Counted from the first letter of the stretch, positions 17,312-27,936 are shown. The stretch is 64,000 nucleotides of DNA from Limimaricola hongkongensis DSM 17492 (GCF_000600975.2 NZ_KK088653.1:956877-1020876), one strand, 5' to 3'. The notes: a model not told the origin generated them from the letters alone. Numbers and translations: made by a program.

Positions 17312-17770
17312 ATGAAGAAGACGATCATCCTCGGTGTCACTGGCCTCATCCTTGCGGGCGGCCTGCTCTGGGTTGCCTCGACGCCCAACCAGGGCGACAT
17401 GGCGGGCCACTCCATGACCCCGCCCGACACCAGCGAGATCGCGCAGGGTGCGGCAATCGTGCAGGTGGCGCTGCCTGCCGAGCTTTCCGAGCAAGCGCAG
17501 ATGGGCAAGCGCGCCTTCGAGGCGGTCTGCGCCGATTGCCACGGGGCGAACGCGGCCGGCCGGAACGGCGTGGCGCCACCCCTCATCCACAAGACCTACG
17601 AGCCCAGTCACCATGGCGACTACGCCTTCCTTGCCGCCGTGCGGAACGGCGTGCGGTCGCATCACTGGGACTTCGGGGACATGCCCCCGATCGAAGGCCT
17701 GACCGATGCGGATGTGGCGAACGTCGTTGCCTACGTGCGGGCCTTGCAGCGCGAGAACGGCATCGACTGA
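17312..17770 (+). CDS. Monoheme c-type cytochrome
   Basis: 152 residues with an N-terminal anchor or signal (KKTIILGVTGLILAGGLLWV) and one heme motif, CADCH in AVCADCHGANAAG. Axial methionine is probably in DMPPIEGLTDADV. It has the HHxD-type segment (SHHWDFGDMPP) also seen in cytochromes linked to copper oxidases. The ATG at 17312 starts the signal; an upstream in-frame ATG at 17240 overlaps the previous gene and adds nothing family-like. Likely the electron acceptor or donor for the multicopper oxidase downstream. Confidence 0.75.
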   Translation: MKKTIILGVTGLILAGGLLWVASTPNQGDMAGHSMTPPDTSEIAQGAAIVQVALPAELSEQAQMGKRAFEAVCADCHGANAAGRNGVAPPLIHKTYEPSHHGDYAFLAAVRNGVRSHHWDFGDMPPIEGLTDADVANVVAYVRALQRENGID

Positions 17771-17809
17771 TGGCCGGAAGGCGATCCTTGGGCGGCGAAG
17801 CGCCGCCGC

Positions 17810-17852
17810 GGTTCCGGCCCGGGTGCGAGCCACTTGTATCCGGGCCGGAACC
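17810..17852 (+). terminator. Strong GC hairpin after cytochrome gene
   Basis: Perfect 13-bp stem GGTTCCGGCCCGG (17810-17822) / CCGGGCCGGAACC (17840-17852) with a 17-nt loop. No T run follows. It could terminate or attenuate between the cytochromes and the 17872 gene. Confidence 0.5.
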
Positions 17853-17871
17853 TGCCATCTCTCCTTTCACG

Positions 17872-18216
17872 ATGCGACGTCGACATGCGATTCTTCAGTT
17901 CTTGGTGGCCCTCTTCGGAGGGCTGTTGATGCTGTCCGTCGCGCTGTCTGGGGCAAGCGCCGCGACCGCACATGGTGAGGGCCAGGGGCATGGCGCGCAT
18001 CATCTCGTTTCGATTGCCGAGCAAGGCGACCGTGCTCCCGAAGAGAACGCATCGGCCGAGTGTGCCCTGCTGTGTCTTGCCGAACGGCCGCGCCCCCTGC
18101 GACCCGAGGGCTATCGTGGCCTGACCGGCCGGGAGCCGGTCGAGACGGGTTTCGCCCCGATCCTAATGACGGGCCAACCGCCGATGCCCCCCTGGCATCC
18201 CCCGCAGAAGACCTGA
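17872..18216 (+). CDS. Small exported His/Cys protein ahead of multicopper oxidase
   Basis: 114 residues: hydrophobic N-terminal helix (ILQFLVALFGGLLMLSVALS), a His-rich segment (HGEGQGHGAHH), a cysteine pair in ECALLCLAERP and a proline-rich tail (MPPWHPPQKT). I do not recognise a formal family. It shares the signal/Cys pair/PP tail plan with the proteins at 15287, 29446 and 42594, each beside an oxidase or cytochrome. The start at 17872 begins the hydrophobic segment; the RBS is weak. Confidence 0.55.
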   Translation: MRRRHAILQFLVALFGGLLMLSVALSGASAATAHGEGQGHGAHHLVSIAEQGDRAPEENASAECALLCLAERPRPLRPEGYRGLTGREPVETGFAPILMTGQPPMPPWHPPQKT

Positions 18217-18275
18217 GATCCCGCGTTAACGCCTCCGTCCGATCGGGGGTCCCCGCATCGCGGCCCGAGCGCCGC

Positions 18276-19763
18276 ATGGATTTCAGACAGATGACCCATC
18301 ACCTTTCCCGTCGTGGCTTTCTCGCCACCAGCGCGGCTGCAGCCGCATTCGCCACCATGCCCGTCTTCGCGCGCGCTCAGGCCGCGGAACCGCTGCTTCT
18401 GCGCGCGACGACGCGCACGCTCGACATCGACGGTCGTGCCGCCACCGTCATGGGGCTGATCGGCCCGGACGGCCGGCTCGGGCTCGCGCTCGATCCCGAC
18501 CAGCGCTTCGCGGTGCGGCTCGAGAACCAGCTCGATGTCGAGACGCTGATCCACTGGCACGGGCAGATCCCACCCAACGCGCAGGACGGCATTCCGAATC
18601 TGCCGATGCCGCCATTGGCCGCTGGCGAGAGCCGCGACTACGATTTCGCGCCGCTCGCCGGCACGCATTGGATGCACAGCCACATCCCGACCCAGGAACT
18701 CGGCATGCTCGCCGCGCCGCTGATCGTGCGCCGCGCCGAGGACCTCGCGTCCGACCGGCAGGAGGTGGTGATGTTCCTGCACGATTTCTCCTTTACATCG
18801 CCCGAAGAAGTGATGGAGCAGATCACCTCCGGCATGGCTATGCAGGGGATGGACCACGGAGCAATGTCCGCCATGGGCGGGATGCGCATGGACGGCTCGA
18901 TGTCGGGAATGGACCATGGCGCCATGGCGCAATCTGAGCCGATGACCGCCGACCTCAACGATTACAACTTCGACGCCTACCTGGCCAACGACCGCACTCT
19001 GACGGACCCCGAGGTGGTGCAGGTCGAGCCGGGCGGGCGGGTGCTGCTGCGGGTGATCAATGCCGCCGCCGCGACCACCTTTTGGATCGAAACCGGCACG
19101 GCCCCGGCGCGTCTGGTCGCCGTCGACGGTCATCCGGTGCAGCCTTTGCCAGGTCATCGCTTCGGCGCCGCCATGGCGCAGCGTCTCGATATCGAGATCG
19201 ACTTGCCGGGCGGCGGCGCCTTCCCAGTCTTGGCGCTGCGTGAGGGCGCGGTCGAGCGGACCGGGATCGTGCTTGCAAGCAAGGGTGCGCAGGTCGAGAT
19301 GCTCGCCGCCACCGCGCAGCGGGCCGCCCCGGCCTTCGATCTCAAGCTCGAGCAGGAGGGGCTACTGCGCGCAACCATGCCGCTCGCCGATCGCCCGGCG
19401 GACCGGAAGCAGATGGTAATGCTCGGCGGCCAGATGCAGCCCTATGTTTGGACTATCGACGGCCGGGTCTGGAGCGAGCATCAGCCGGTTCCGGCAGTCA
19501 GTGGCGAGCGAGTGGAACTGATGTTCCACAACATGTCTTCCATGGGCCACCCGATGCATCTGCACGGCCATGTGTTCCAGGTGGTAGAGATCAACGGGGT
19601 GCGCTTCGCGGGCGCGCTGCGCGACACGGTCTACGTTCCACCGATGGCGGCCGTTACCGTGGCGCTTGATGCCGGCGAAGCGGCGCGCTGGATGCTGCAC
19701 TGCCACCAGATGCCTCATCTGGCCTCTGGGATGATGACCGAGTTCGCGGTCACCGTGGGCTGA
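18276..19763 (+). CDS. Multicopper oxidase, CopA/CueO type, Tat-exported
   Basis: Periplasmic laccase-like oxidase that probably oxidises Cu(I) to Cu(II). 495 residues with a Tat signal (SRRGFLAT, 11-18). Copper ligands are HWHG (93-96), HSH (134-136), HPMHLHGH (425-432) and HCHQMPHLASGMM (475 on). A Met-rich insert around residues 186-220 (GMAMQGMDHGAMSAMGGM) is typical of copper-resistance oxidases and should bind Cu(I). An alternative start at 18291 would remove five residues. A 10-bp hairpin follows the stop. Confidence 0.88.
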   Translation: MDFRQMTHHLSRRGFLATSAAAAAFATMPVFARAQAAEPLLLRATTRTLDIDGRAATVMGLIGPDGRLGLALDPDQRFAVRLENQLDVETLIHWHGQIPPNAQDGIPNLPMPPLAAGESRDYDFAPLAGTHWMHSHIPTQELGMLAAPLIVRRAEDLASDRQEVVMFLHDFSFTSPEEVMEQITSGMAMQGMDHGAMSAMGGMRMDGSMSGMDHGAMAQSEPMTADLNDYNFDAYLANDRTLTDPEVVQVEPGGRVLLRVINAAAATTFWIETGTAPARLVAVDGHPVQPLPGHRFGAAMAQRLDIEIDLPGGGAFPVLALREGAVERTGIVLASKGAQVEMLAATAQRAAPAFDLKLEQEGLLRATMPLADRPADRKQMVMLGGQMQPYVWTIDGRVWSEHQPVPAVSGERVELMFHNMSSMGHPMHLHGHVFQVVEINGVRFAGALRDTVYVPPMAAVTVALDAGEAARWMLHCHQMPHLASGMMTEFAVTVG

Positions 19764-19769
19764 GGTTTG

Positions 19770-19798
19770 CTCCGGCTGCTGCTCCAACGCAGCCGGAG
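19770..19798 (+). terminator. Hairpin after multicopper oxidase
   Basis: Perfect 10-bp stem CTCCGGCTGC (19770-19779) / GCAGCCGGAG (19789-19798) just past the oxidase stop. No T run, so it is terminator-like rather than a classic intrinsic terminator. Confidence 0.5.
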
Positions 19799-19916
19799 TC
19801 CCGACCCTTGCTTAATGAAAATCCACGTGGCGACCGGCGGTCGCGCGTGAACCCGGCCTCGACATCGAGGCCGGAACAAAAAGTCGAACCCCACGCACAA
19901 CGAAAGCGTCGAGCAG

Positions 19917-20582
19917 ATGTCAGTAAATGCCCAGCCCCACGAAGTGACCTTCACCCCGCCCTGGGAGGTCTTCAAACCCTATTTTTCCTATCTCACCATG
20001 TTCCTCGGCATGGGCCTGATCTCGGGTTCCATTGTCCATGCCGCGCAGCCGGACATGCGTGTCTACGCCCTTGGACTGATGGCCATCGGGGCCGTGCTGT
20101 TCGCTTTCGGGTCCTATCTCAACGAGGTGCTCTTCAAGACCGGCATTCTCGGGGACAGCGTCGTGAAATACGTTTTGGTATCGCTTCTCCTCGCGGTGGG
20201 CATCGGTATGGTCTCCGGCGCGGCGCAGCACTTCAACGACACGCCAATCTTCGCCAGCTATAGCGCGCCGATCGGCATCTTCATCTCCTCGCTCGCCTTC
20301 GCGATTCGTCAGGGCTATGTCCTGCATCGGCAGAGCTGGTTCATGATGATCGTGGCGGGGCTCGCCTTCGCTGCCGTCTTTCACCTCGGCCTGCGCGCCT
20401 ATGCGGAGAGCCTGCCGGTCAGCCAAGGCCATCATGGCCAATCCACCGCGATGGCACATGCCGGTGAAGGCCATGCCGGCCATGCGGACGCTCACGGCAG
20501 CACGACGCCTGAAGTCGGCAATGGCCATGGGAGCGAGATTGCCACGGATCTGGAGCACGCGGCGCCCGGTGCCGCGCATTGA
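19917..20582 (+). CDS. Polytopic membrane protein with His-rich C-terminal tail
   Basis: 221 residues, about five predicted transmembrane helices (LGMGLISGSIVHAA, VYALGLMAIGAVLFAFGSYL, VLVSLLLAVGIGMV, SAPIGIFISSLAFAI, FMMIVAGLAFAAVFHLGL). The 50-residue tail is rich in His (GHHGQSTAMAHAGEGHAGHA). I do not know a named family. It follows the multicopper oxidase in the same direction and precedes an intrinsic terminator, so it likely belongs to the copper operon, perhaps as a metal-binding membrane component. Confidence 0.6.
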   Translation: MSVNAQPHEVTFTPPWEVFKPYFSYLTMFLGMGLISGSIVHAAQPDMRVYALGLMAIGAVLFAFGSYLNEVLFKTGILGDSVVKYVLVSLLLAVGIGMVSGAAQHFNDTPIFASYSAPIGIFISSLAFAIRQGYVLHRQSWFMMIVAGLAFAAVFHLGLRAYAESLPVSQGHHGQSTAMAHAGEGHAGHADAHGSTTPEVGNGHGSEIATDLEHAAPGAAH

Positions 20583-20645
20583 CTTGGCGGGGGGGCGTCG
20601 TCCCGTAGACGGAGCCCGCCGTGATATCGGGCGGATGATGGCCCG

Positions 20646-20672
20646 ACGGCCGCCGCCAGAGCGGCCGTTTTT
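20646..20672 (+). terminator. Intrinsic terminator between convergent genes
   Basis: Perfect 8-bp stem ACGGCCGC (20646-20653) / GCGGCCGT (20661-20668) followed by TTTT. It ends the plus-strand copper operon; the minus-strand SHOCT gene stops at 20742. Confidence 0.75.
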
Positions 20673-20741
20673 CTGCGAGCAGTTCCCTCGGGCCAAGGGA
20701 TGCGAGGATTCTGCTGGGGTTGGGAGGTCCGCCGCGGCAGG

Positions 20742-21047
20742 TTAGGCGCCCAGCAGGCGCTTGCGCGAGGCGTATTCCTCGGTGTCGATCTCGCCCCGCG
20801 CAAGGCGTAGGTCGAGTTCGGCGAGCGCGCCGGATTTTCGGCCCGGCCCCGCACCCTCATCGAGCCGGCGGACGAGCCATATGACCCCCGCCACCACGAG
20901 GCCGAGCACGATCAGCCACAGCACAGGGCCGAAGATCATGCCGAAGCCGCCGCTGCCCCAGCCCATCATGTGGTCGTAATCGCCGGGATCGGCCCGGGCG
21001 GCGGTGGCGAACAGGCTCGGGAGCAAGCCAATTGCGAAGCGTTTCAT
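20742..21047 (-). CDS. SHOCT-domain membrane protein
   Basis: 101 residues: signal or first helix (KRFAIGLLPSLFATAARA), a second transmembrane helix (VLWLIVLGLVVAGVIWLV) and a C-terminal SHOCT motif (ALAELDLRLARGEIDTEEYA). SHOCT proteins are common beside copper and heavy-metal genes; their role is undefined. The start at 21047 begins the signal peptide; an upstream frame extension to 21119 lacks family character. The preceding gene on the minus strand is a cupredoxin. Confidence 0.75.
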   Translation of the reverse strand: MKRFAIGLLPSLFATAARADPGDYDHMMGWGSGGFGMIFGPVLWLIVLGLVVAGVIWLVRRLDEGAGPGRKSGALAELDLRLARGEIDTEEYASRKRLLGA

Positions 21048-21188
21048 AGCACTCTCCAAGGTCGGATGTCTCTTGTGACCATGGGGCGCCCGCGTCGGCG
21101 CCGCCTTGATCTCGATCAAGGCCTGCCGGGTGAGGCAGCGTCGTCCTGCGGCACCAGCCCGCCCGAGGCCTGCCGGGTGGCCATGGGG

Positions 21189-21695
21189 TTAGCCGGCCTC
21201 CAGCGCGACCTTGCCTTTCATGCCAGCTTCGAGATGGCCCGGCACGTTGCAGGCGTAGCCGACCTGACCATCCTCGGGGAAGGTCCAGACGATCTCGGCG
21301 CTCTCGCCTGGCTCGAGCAGCAGGCTGTTCGGATCGTCATGGGCCATGCCCATCTCCTGCATCTTCTCGTGATCGACGCGGCGCATGCTCATCATGCCCT
21401 CGCGCATCATCGCTTGCATCTCGTCTTCATGCGTGGCCCAGCTGTCGGGTGTGCCGAGGTTAAATTCGTGCACCAGCCGGCCCTCGTTGCTCACTACGAA
21501 ACGGATCGTCTCTCCGGCCGCGACTTCCACCGACGCAGGCGAGTAGCTCATCTCGTCCATGGCAATCTCGACCACCCGGTCGACCTTTGCCGGATCTCCA
21601 GGTTCGCCAATGCCATGGGCAGCGCCGTGCCCCGGTCCGGCGAGGGCGCTGCTGGCAAAGGGAAGGAGGGCGAGGGCGGTGATCAGGCTCTTCAT
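21189..21695 (-). CDS. Cupredoxin (plastocyanin-like) periplasmic copper protein
   Basis: 168 residues with a signal peptide (KSLITALALLPFASSALA). The cupredoxin fold is shown by the EIAMDEMSYSPASVEVAAGE strand pattern, the ligand His in GRLVHEFNLG and the C-terminal ligand loop YACNVPGHLEAGMKG (Cys, His, Met). A Met-rich loop (MQAMMREGMMSMRRVDHEKM) is inserted in the middle, which suggests Cu(I) handling. AAAGGA precedes the ATG at 21695. Likely a periplasmic copper carrier, known family and context together. Confidence 0.85.
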   Translation of the reverse strand: MKSLITALALLPFASSALAGPGHGAAHGIGEPGDPAKVDRVVEIAMDEMSYSPASVEVAAGETIRFVVSNEGRLVHEFNLGTPDSWATHEDEMQAMMREGMMSMRRVDHEKMQEMGMAHDDPNSLLLEPGESAEIVWTFPEDGQVGYACNVPGHLEAGMKGKVALEAG

Positions 21696-21787
21696 GGGCA
21701 ATCCTTTCGTTCGAATGTCGGGAAAGCGCCGGACCCTGTCAGGCCCGGCGCGCTGGTGCAAACGGGGGACGCGGAGTTCTGCCGGTA

Positions 21788-22684
21788 TCAGGCGGCGCAA
21801 TCGAGGAAGCCGCGATAGCCCACCCGCAGGCCCTGCTCGAGATGGAAGGTCATCTCGGCCTCGGCGCGGCGCAGGCTGTCGTCGGTGTCGGTCCAGTCGG
21901 CGCCGGGGTCGGGCATCACGGTGATGTCGACATCCTCGGCGGCGAGCCGGATGCCGTCCTCCAGCGTCTCGACCGCGATCGGGCCACCGGCGGCGAGCGG
22001 GATCAGAACGCCTGACAGCTTGATCGCGCCGCTCTCATTCGCCATGGCGAGCACCGGTTCGCCCTCGTTGGTGCGGCGGAATTCGCAGGTCGCGTCGCTC
22101 TCCAGTGTGGTCTCGATCTCCTCGGGGGTCAGCCCCGCAGGGTCGAGGCTGGCCAGTTGCGCGGAGCTTAGCGCCTCCTCGACCGTGCCTTCCTCGGCGG
22201 GGGCTTCGGATTCGCCGAGCGCCGGGTCGGTGGCGATGCCGTTCTCCTCGATGTCGGCGATCAGGTGACGCATCTCGCCGATCTCCTTGCGCTGCGCGGC
22301 GATGATCTCGTCGGCGAGCTTGCGCACGCGCGGGTCCTCGATCTGCGCGCGCTCGGAGGTCATGATCGCGATGGAATGGTGCGGGATCATCGCTGCCATG
22401 TAGCTGGTATCGTCCACCGTCTCCTGGCTGCGAATCAGCCAGAGCGTCACGCCGAAGACCACGACGGCGCCGGCATAGATCGCGATGTTGATAAACTTGC
22501 TGGCATACATCGACAGCATGAAGCTCAGCATGATCACCGCCATCGCCGCGCCCATCAGCAGCGCCATGTAGGTCCGGGTCTCGCTGAAGAAGATGTGCTC
22601 GAAGGCGTAGGTATTGAGATACATGAGCCCGAACATCACCACCGTCGAGGTCGCGATCATCGCGGCGAAGCGCCAGTAGGACAT
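21788..22684 (-). CDS. DUF305 membrane protein with a C-terminal extension
   Basis: 298 residues. Three N-terminal helices (WRFAAMIATSTVVMFGLMYL and two following) lead into a DUF305 domain with the characteristic MAAMIPHHSIAIMTSERA motif. The C-terminal third (from about residue 190) is a separate soluble region ending EQGLRVGYRGFLDCAA that I do not recognise. DUF305 proteins are frequent in copper operons and bind metal through His/Met. The ATG at 22684 has AAAGGAGAG upstream. It probably forms an operon with copA behind it. Confidence 0.8.
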   Translation of the reverse strand: MSYWRFAAMIATSTVVMFGLMYLNTYAFEHIFFSETRTYMALLMGAAMAVIMLSFMLSMYASKFINIAIYAGAVVVFGVTLWLIRSQETVDDTSYMAAMIPHHSIAIMTSERAQIEDPRVRKLADEIIAAQRKEIGEMRHLIADIEENGIATDPALGESEAPAEEGTVEEALSSAQLASLDPAGLTPEEIETTLESDATCEFRRTNEGEPVLAMANESGAIKLSGVLIPLAAGGPIAVETLEDGIRLAAEDVDITVMPDPGADWTDTDDSLRRAEAEMTFHLEQGLRVGYRGFLDCAA

Positions 22685-22776
22685 GAAAACTCTCCTTTCA
22701 CTGTCGGACCTGGGAGGGCCCGCTTGCATGCAAAGAGGCGCCGCCGGACCGATGGCCTGGCGGCACCTCCGTCAGT

Positions 22777-25128
<2,352 letters not shown>

Positions 25129-25179
25129 GGCGCGTCCTCCTGTGCTCCTGAGGCACCGACTCGGCGCCTCAATGCCCGA

Positions 25180-25226
25180 ATATACCCCCATGGGGTATAT
25201 GCCGTCGAGATACCCATATAGGGTAT
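25180..25226. promoter_or_regulatory. Two CsoR-type operators between copA and csoR
   Basis: Box 1 (25180-25200) has perfect 9-bp arms ATATACCCC and GGGGTATAT around CAT. Box 2 (25210-25226) is ATACCCATATAGGGTAT, 6-bp arms around 5 nt. Both match the TACCC-N-GGGTA pattern recognised by CsoR repressors and would control copA (minus) and csoR (plus) together. Binding is inferred. Confidence 0.8.
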
Positions 25227-25296
25227 GTCCGGAACAGACCGGATGGCGTATGGTTCCAAGAGCCGGAGGCGTCAGGCCCGGCTGGAGGCGACAAAC

Positions 25297-25575
25297 ATGC
25301 AGGAAAAGCAGAACAAGGCGGCGATCCAGAAGCGGCTGGCGCGGCTCGAGGGCCAGATCCGGGGGATCTCGCGTATGGTCGCGGAGGATCGCTACTGCGT
25401 CGACGTGCTGGCCCAGACCGCGGCGGTGCGCTCGGCGCTGAAGGCGGTCGAACGGCTATTGATCGAGGATCACACCAATCACTGCCTCGAGGCCGCGATC
25501 CTTTCGGGCGATCCGGACGAGCAGCGCACCAAGTTCCGGGAGATGGTCGCGCTGCTCGAGAAGGCGCGTGACTGA
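25297..25575 (+). CDS. csoR: CsoR-family copper-sensing repressor
   Basis: 92-residue all-helical metalloregulator that should release DNA upon Cu(I) binding. The family core is [20 protein letters not shown]. The Cu(I) ligand triad is present at C34, H59 and C63 with the spacing of characterised CsoR proteins. GGAGG precedes the ATG at 25297 by 8 nt; a longer frame from 25225 would begin inside operator box 2 and is rejected. It likely autoregulates and represses copA. Confidence 0.9.
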   Translation: MQEKQNKAAIQKRLARLEGQIRGISRMVAEDRYCVDVLAQTAAVRSALKAVERLLIEDHTNHCLEAAILSGDPDEQRTKFREMVALLEKARD

Positions 25576-25614
25576 TCGGCGAAACGATCCGGTGACCCAT
25601 GCTGTTGGGTCCGC

Positions 25615-26064
25615 ATGATCCTGGCCATCCTCATATCCGCCGTCGTCGTGGCGCTGTGCAGCGCCATTCACTATGTCATGCTGAAACGCGTCTCGGATGC
25701 GATCGCGTGCGGTCCGGCCAGTGCCCGGGGCCGTCATCTGTCCATGACGATCGGCGCGATCACCGTGGCGCATGTGATCGAGGCGCTGATATACACCTTT
25801 GCCTTCGTCTGGGCGGTGCGGGGATTGCAGATCGGCGACCTGAGGCCTTCCGGACCCGGCACGCCTGACCCGACGCTCATGGACTACTTCTATTTTTCGC
25901 TGGTCAATTTCACCACGTTGGGCCGCGGCGATCTGAACCCGGACGGTCACCTGCGCTTCATCACCGGGATCGAGGCGTTCCATGGTTTCCTGATGATCAC
26001 CGCCTCCGGCTCTTTCATGCTCCAGGTGATGGGGGGGAAGGCGCCTTTGTCCGATACCGGCTGA
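25615..26064 (+). CDS. Two-TM potassium-channel-like protein
   Basis: 149 residues with an N-terminal helix (ILAILISAVVVALCSAIHYV), a second (ITVAHVIEALIYTFAFVWAV) and an Ion_trans_2-type pore: YFSLVNFTTLGRGDL followed by the last helix (GIEAFHGFLMITASGSFML). The filter reads TTLGRGD rather than the canonical TVGYGD, so selectivity is uncertain. It lies 40 nt after csoR and may be co-transcribed. Role in metal stress unknown; membrane-potential adjustment is a guess. Confidence 0.7.
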   Translation: MILAILISAVVVALCSAIHYVMLKRVSDAIACGPASARGRHLSMTIGAITVAHVIEALIYTFAFVWAVRGLQIGDLRPSGPGTPDPTLMDYFYFSLVNFTTLGRGDLNPDGHLRFITGIEAFHGFLMITASGSFMLQVMGGKAPLSDTG

Positions 26065-26185
26065 CCCGTTCGTGTCTGGTCTCGGGGCCGGAGTTCCCAT
26101 CATATTGACCATATTGAATGGAATGAACTGACAGAGCCGGACGGTCGTTGGGCTGCCGCAACCGGCCAAACATGAGGCGAATGGC

Positions 26186-26806
26186 ATGCAGAGAAGGCAA
26201 TTTCTGACACGAATGGCCGGGCTCGGGCTGGCTGGAGCCGGGCTGCCGGGCTTGGTGCAGGCGCATGAAGGGGGCGCGCTGCCCGAGCGGTTCCTGCCGC
26301 GTGAGGTTGATATCGCGCCGAGCATTCCCGCGGGCGAGATCCACGTGATGCCGGACGAGTTCGCTCTCTACTGGACCCTGCCCGAAGGCCGGGCGATCCG
26401 CTACAGCGTCGGCGTCGGACGCGCGGACCTCTATCATGCGGGCAGCTATGTCGTGCGGATGAAGAAGGAATGGCCGAGCTGGAAGCCGACCCCGGCCATG
26501 GTGCGGCGCGAGCCCGAGAAATATGAGCAATACGCCGAGGACGGCATGCCCGGGGGCCTCGACAACCCACTCGGGGCCCGGGCGCTCTACCTCTTCGTCG
26601 ACGGTCGGGACACCTATCTGCGCATCCACGGCACGAACCAGCCCTCGACGATCGGACGGGCGGTCTCGAACGGCTGCGCGCGGCTGGTGAACGACCACAT
26701 CATCGAACTCTACGAGAAGGTCCCCACGGGCACCAAGGTCTATCTCTATCCGAAGGCAGGCAACCCCTACAGCCCGGACGAGCACGGGATGGACCACCAC
26801 ACCTGA
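26186..26806 (+). CDS. L,D-transpeptidase (YkuD/ErfK type)
   Basis: Periplasmic peptidoglycan cross-linking enzyme, 206 residues, with a Tat-like signal (QRRQFLTRMAGLGLAGAGLP). The YkuD catalytic region is complete: H148 in RIHGTNQPSTIGRAVSNG and the nucleophile C164 in SNGCARL. It is the intact counterpart of the dead L,D-transpeptidase at 57410-57832. Cross-link remodelling under copper stress is documented in other bacteria, which may explain its place in a copper island. A GC hairpin follows the stop. Confidence 0.87.
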   Translation: MQRRQFLTRMAGLGLAGAGLPGLVQAHEGGALPERFLPREVDIAPSIPAGEIHVMPDEFALYWTLPEGRAIRYSVGVGRADLYHAGSYVVRMKKEWPSWKPTPAMVRREPEKYEQYAEDGMPGGLDNPLGARALYLFVDGRDTYLRIHGTNQPSTIGRAVSNGCARLVNDHIIELYEKVPTGTKVYLYPKAGNPYSPDEHGMDHHT

Positions 26807-26812
26807 ACACGG

Positions 26813-26848
26813 CCCCCGGCCGACGCCCGCAGCGAAGCAAGCCGGGGG
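26813..26848. terminator. GC hairpin between convergent genes
   Basis: 8-bp stem CCCCCGGC (26813-26820) / GCCGGGGG (26841-26848) between the L,D-transpeptidase and the convergent cytochrome gene. No clear T run. Confidence 0.45.
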
Positions 26849-26854
26849 GTATGG

Positions 26855-27307
26855 TCAGCCGCCGGCGGTCTCGTCGGCCGCCGTGACGCGCTGCTGATGC
26901 GTGCGTTCGCGCTCGGGCCATTCCGACTTCAGGTAGTCGAGGATCGCTTCGACCTCGGCCTCGGTGAGAAGACCCTCGAAACCCGGCATGTCGCTCTCGT
27001 AGCCGTTGCCGACCACCGCCTCGGTGCCACGCAGGATGATCTCGCGCAGCACCCGGTCGGGGTGGTGCCAGGTGTGGCCTGTCGCGTCATGCGGCGGGGC
27101 GGGCAGGCGGCCGGAGGGCAAGGGCCGGCGCCAGTCGGGCTGGCCCTCGAGCTCGGCGCCGTGGCAGGCCGCGCAGTTGTCGAGGTAGAGCTGGCGGCCG
27201 TGTTCGGTCGCGTCACCGGCCGAGGGCCAGAGCGCGACCGCGCCGGCGCCCAGCAGCAGTGCGGCTCCAGAGGCGGCCACGAAAACCGCTGCTCCCCGTC
27301 TTGCCAT
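26855..27307 (-). CDS. Monoheme c-type cytochrome, cassette A
   Basis: 150 residues with an N-terminal anchor (AAVFVAASGAALLLGAGAVA), one heme site (CAACH in LDNCAACHGAELEGQPDWRR), a conserved GHTWHHPDRVL segment and a probable axial Met in ESDMPGFEGLL. It is a clear paralogue of the cytochrome at 40407-40916 (GHTWHHADRDL, ESDMPAFEGLL). It is the last gene of a minus-strand run after DUF411 and a Met-rich microprotein. Likely accepts or donates electrons in periplasmic copper handling. Confidence 0.85.
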   Translation of the reverse strand: MARRGAAVFVAASGAALLLGAGAVALWPSAGDATEHGRQLYLDNCAACHGAELEGQPDWRRPLPSGRLPAPPHDATGHTWHHPDRVLREIILRGTEAVVGNGYESDMPGFEGLLTEAEVEAILDYLKSEWPERERTHQQRVTAADETAGG

Positions 27308-27309
27308 GG

Positions 27310-27447
27310 CTATCCTCCCGGGCTGCGAAGATACTTGATCAGCGCCGCCGCGGCGAGCAGCAGCACCAGCACGGCCAGCAGGCAGACCGCGCCCATGCCG
27401 AGCATCATCCATCCGCCCATGGCGGTCATCATCTCGGGTCCCATCAT
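27310..27447 (-). CDS. Met-rich single-TM microprotein, cassette A
   Basis: 45-residue protein: Met-rich N-terminus (MMGPEMMTAMGGWMMLGMGA), one transmembrane helix (VCLLAVLVLLLAAAALI) and a short basic end KYLRSPGG. The stop is 2 nt before the cytochrome start, so they are in one operon. Homologues by layout occur at 40913-41065 (ends LVKFLRSPR) and 43673-43777 (ends LVKYLRK). No named family known to me. Copper binding through methionines is an inference. Confidence 0.7.
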   Translation of the reverse strand: MMGPEMMTAMGGWMMLGMGAVCLLAVLVLLLAAAALIKYLRSPGG

Positions 27448-27504
27448 ACGGGTCTCCAATCATCGGGAAACGGCAGGCGCGGGGATGCGCCGGCCGGAAG
27501 GGCA

Positions 27505-27936
27505 TCACTCGGCCGGATAGGGCAGCGCCGTGCCCTCGGCGTCGATCATCACGACGTCGAGTTCGGCCTCCGGGTCGTCGCCCATGCCGGGCGCGCCCAT
27601 CGGCATGCCGGGCAGGCTGAGGCCGATCGCCTCGGGCCTCTCGGAAAGAAAGCGCGACAGGATGTCGGCGGGCACGTGGCCGCTGATCGCGTAGCCGTCG
27701 ATCAGCGCGGTGTGGCAGCCCTGCTGGCCGATCGGGATGCCTGCCTCCTTGTTGACGGTGGCGAGGTCGTAGGTCTCGACGATCTCCACCTCGTAGCCGT
27801 TCTCGCGCAGGTGTTCGGCATGCGCCGCGCAGCAGCCGCAGTTCGGGTCCTTGTAGAGCGTCATCGCGTCGGCCAGCACCGGAAGGCCGGTGAGGCCGAA
27901 GAGGGTCGCAGTGGCGAGGGTCCTGAGGGTCTTCAT
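27505..27936 (-). CDS. DUF411 periplasmic metal-binding protein, cassette A
   Basis: 143 residues with a signal peptide (KTLRTLATATLFGLTGLPVL) and a DUF411 domain: YKDPNCGCCAAHAEHLRENG holds the vicinal cysteines, and GLSLPGMPMGAPGM is the Met-rich motif typical of the family. Further cysteine QQGCHTALIDGYAISGHVP. DUF411 proteins are found with copper oxidases and are thought to bind copper. Paralogue at 41058-41549. The start at 27936 begins the signal; an in-frame ATG six codons upstream is possible. Confidence 0.85.
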   Translation of the reverse strand: MKTLRTLATATLFGLTGLPVLADAMTLYKDPNCGCCAAHAEHLRENGYEVEIVETYDLATVNKEAGIPIGQQGCHTALIDGYAISGHVPADILSRFLSERPEAIGLSLPGMPMGAPGMGDDPEAELDVVMIDAEGTALPYPAE

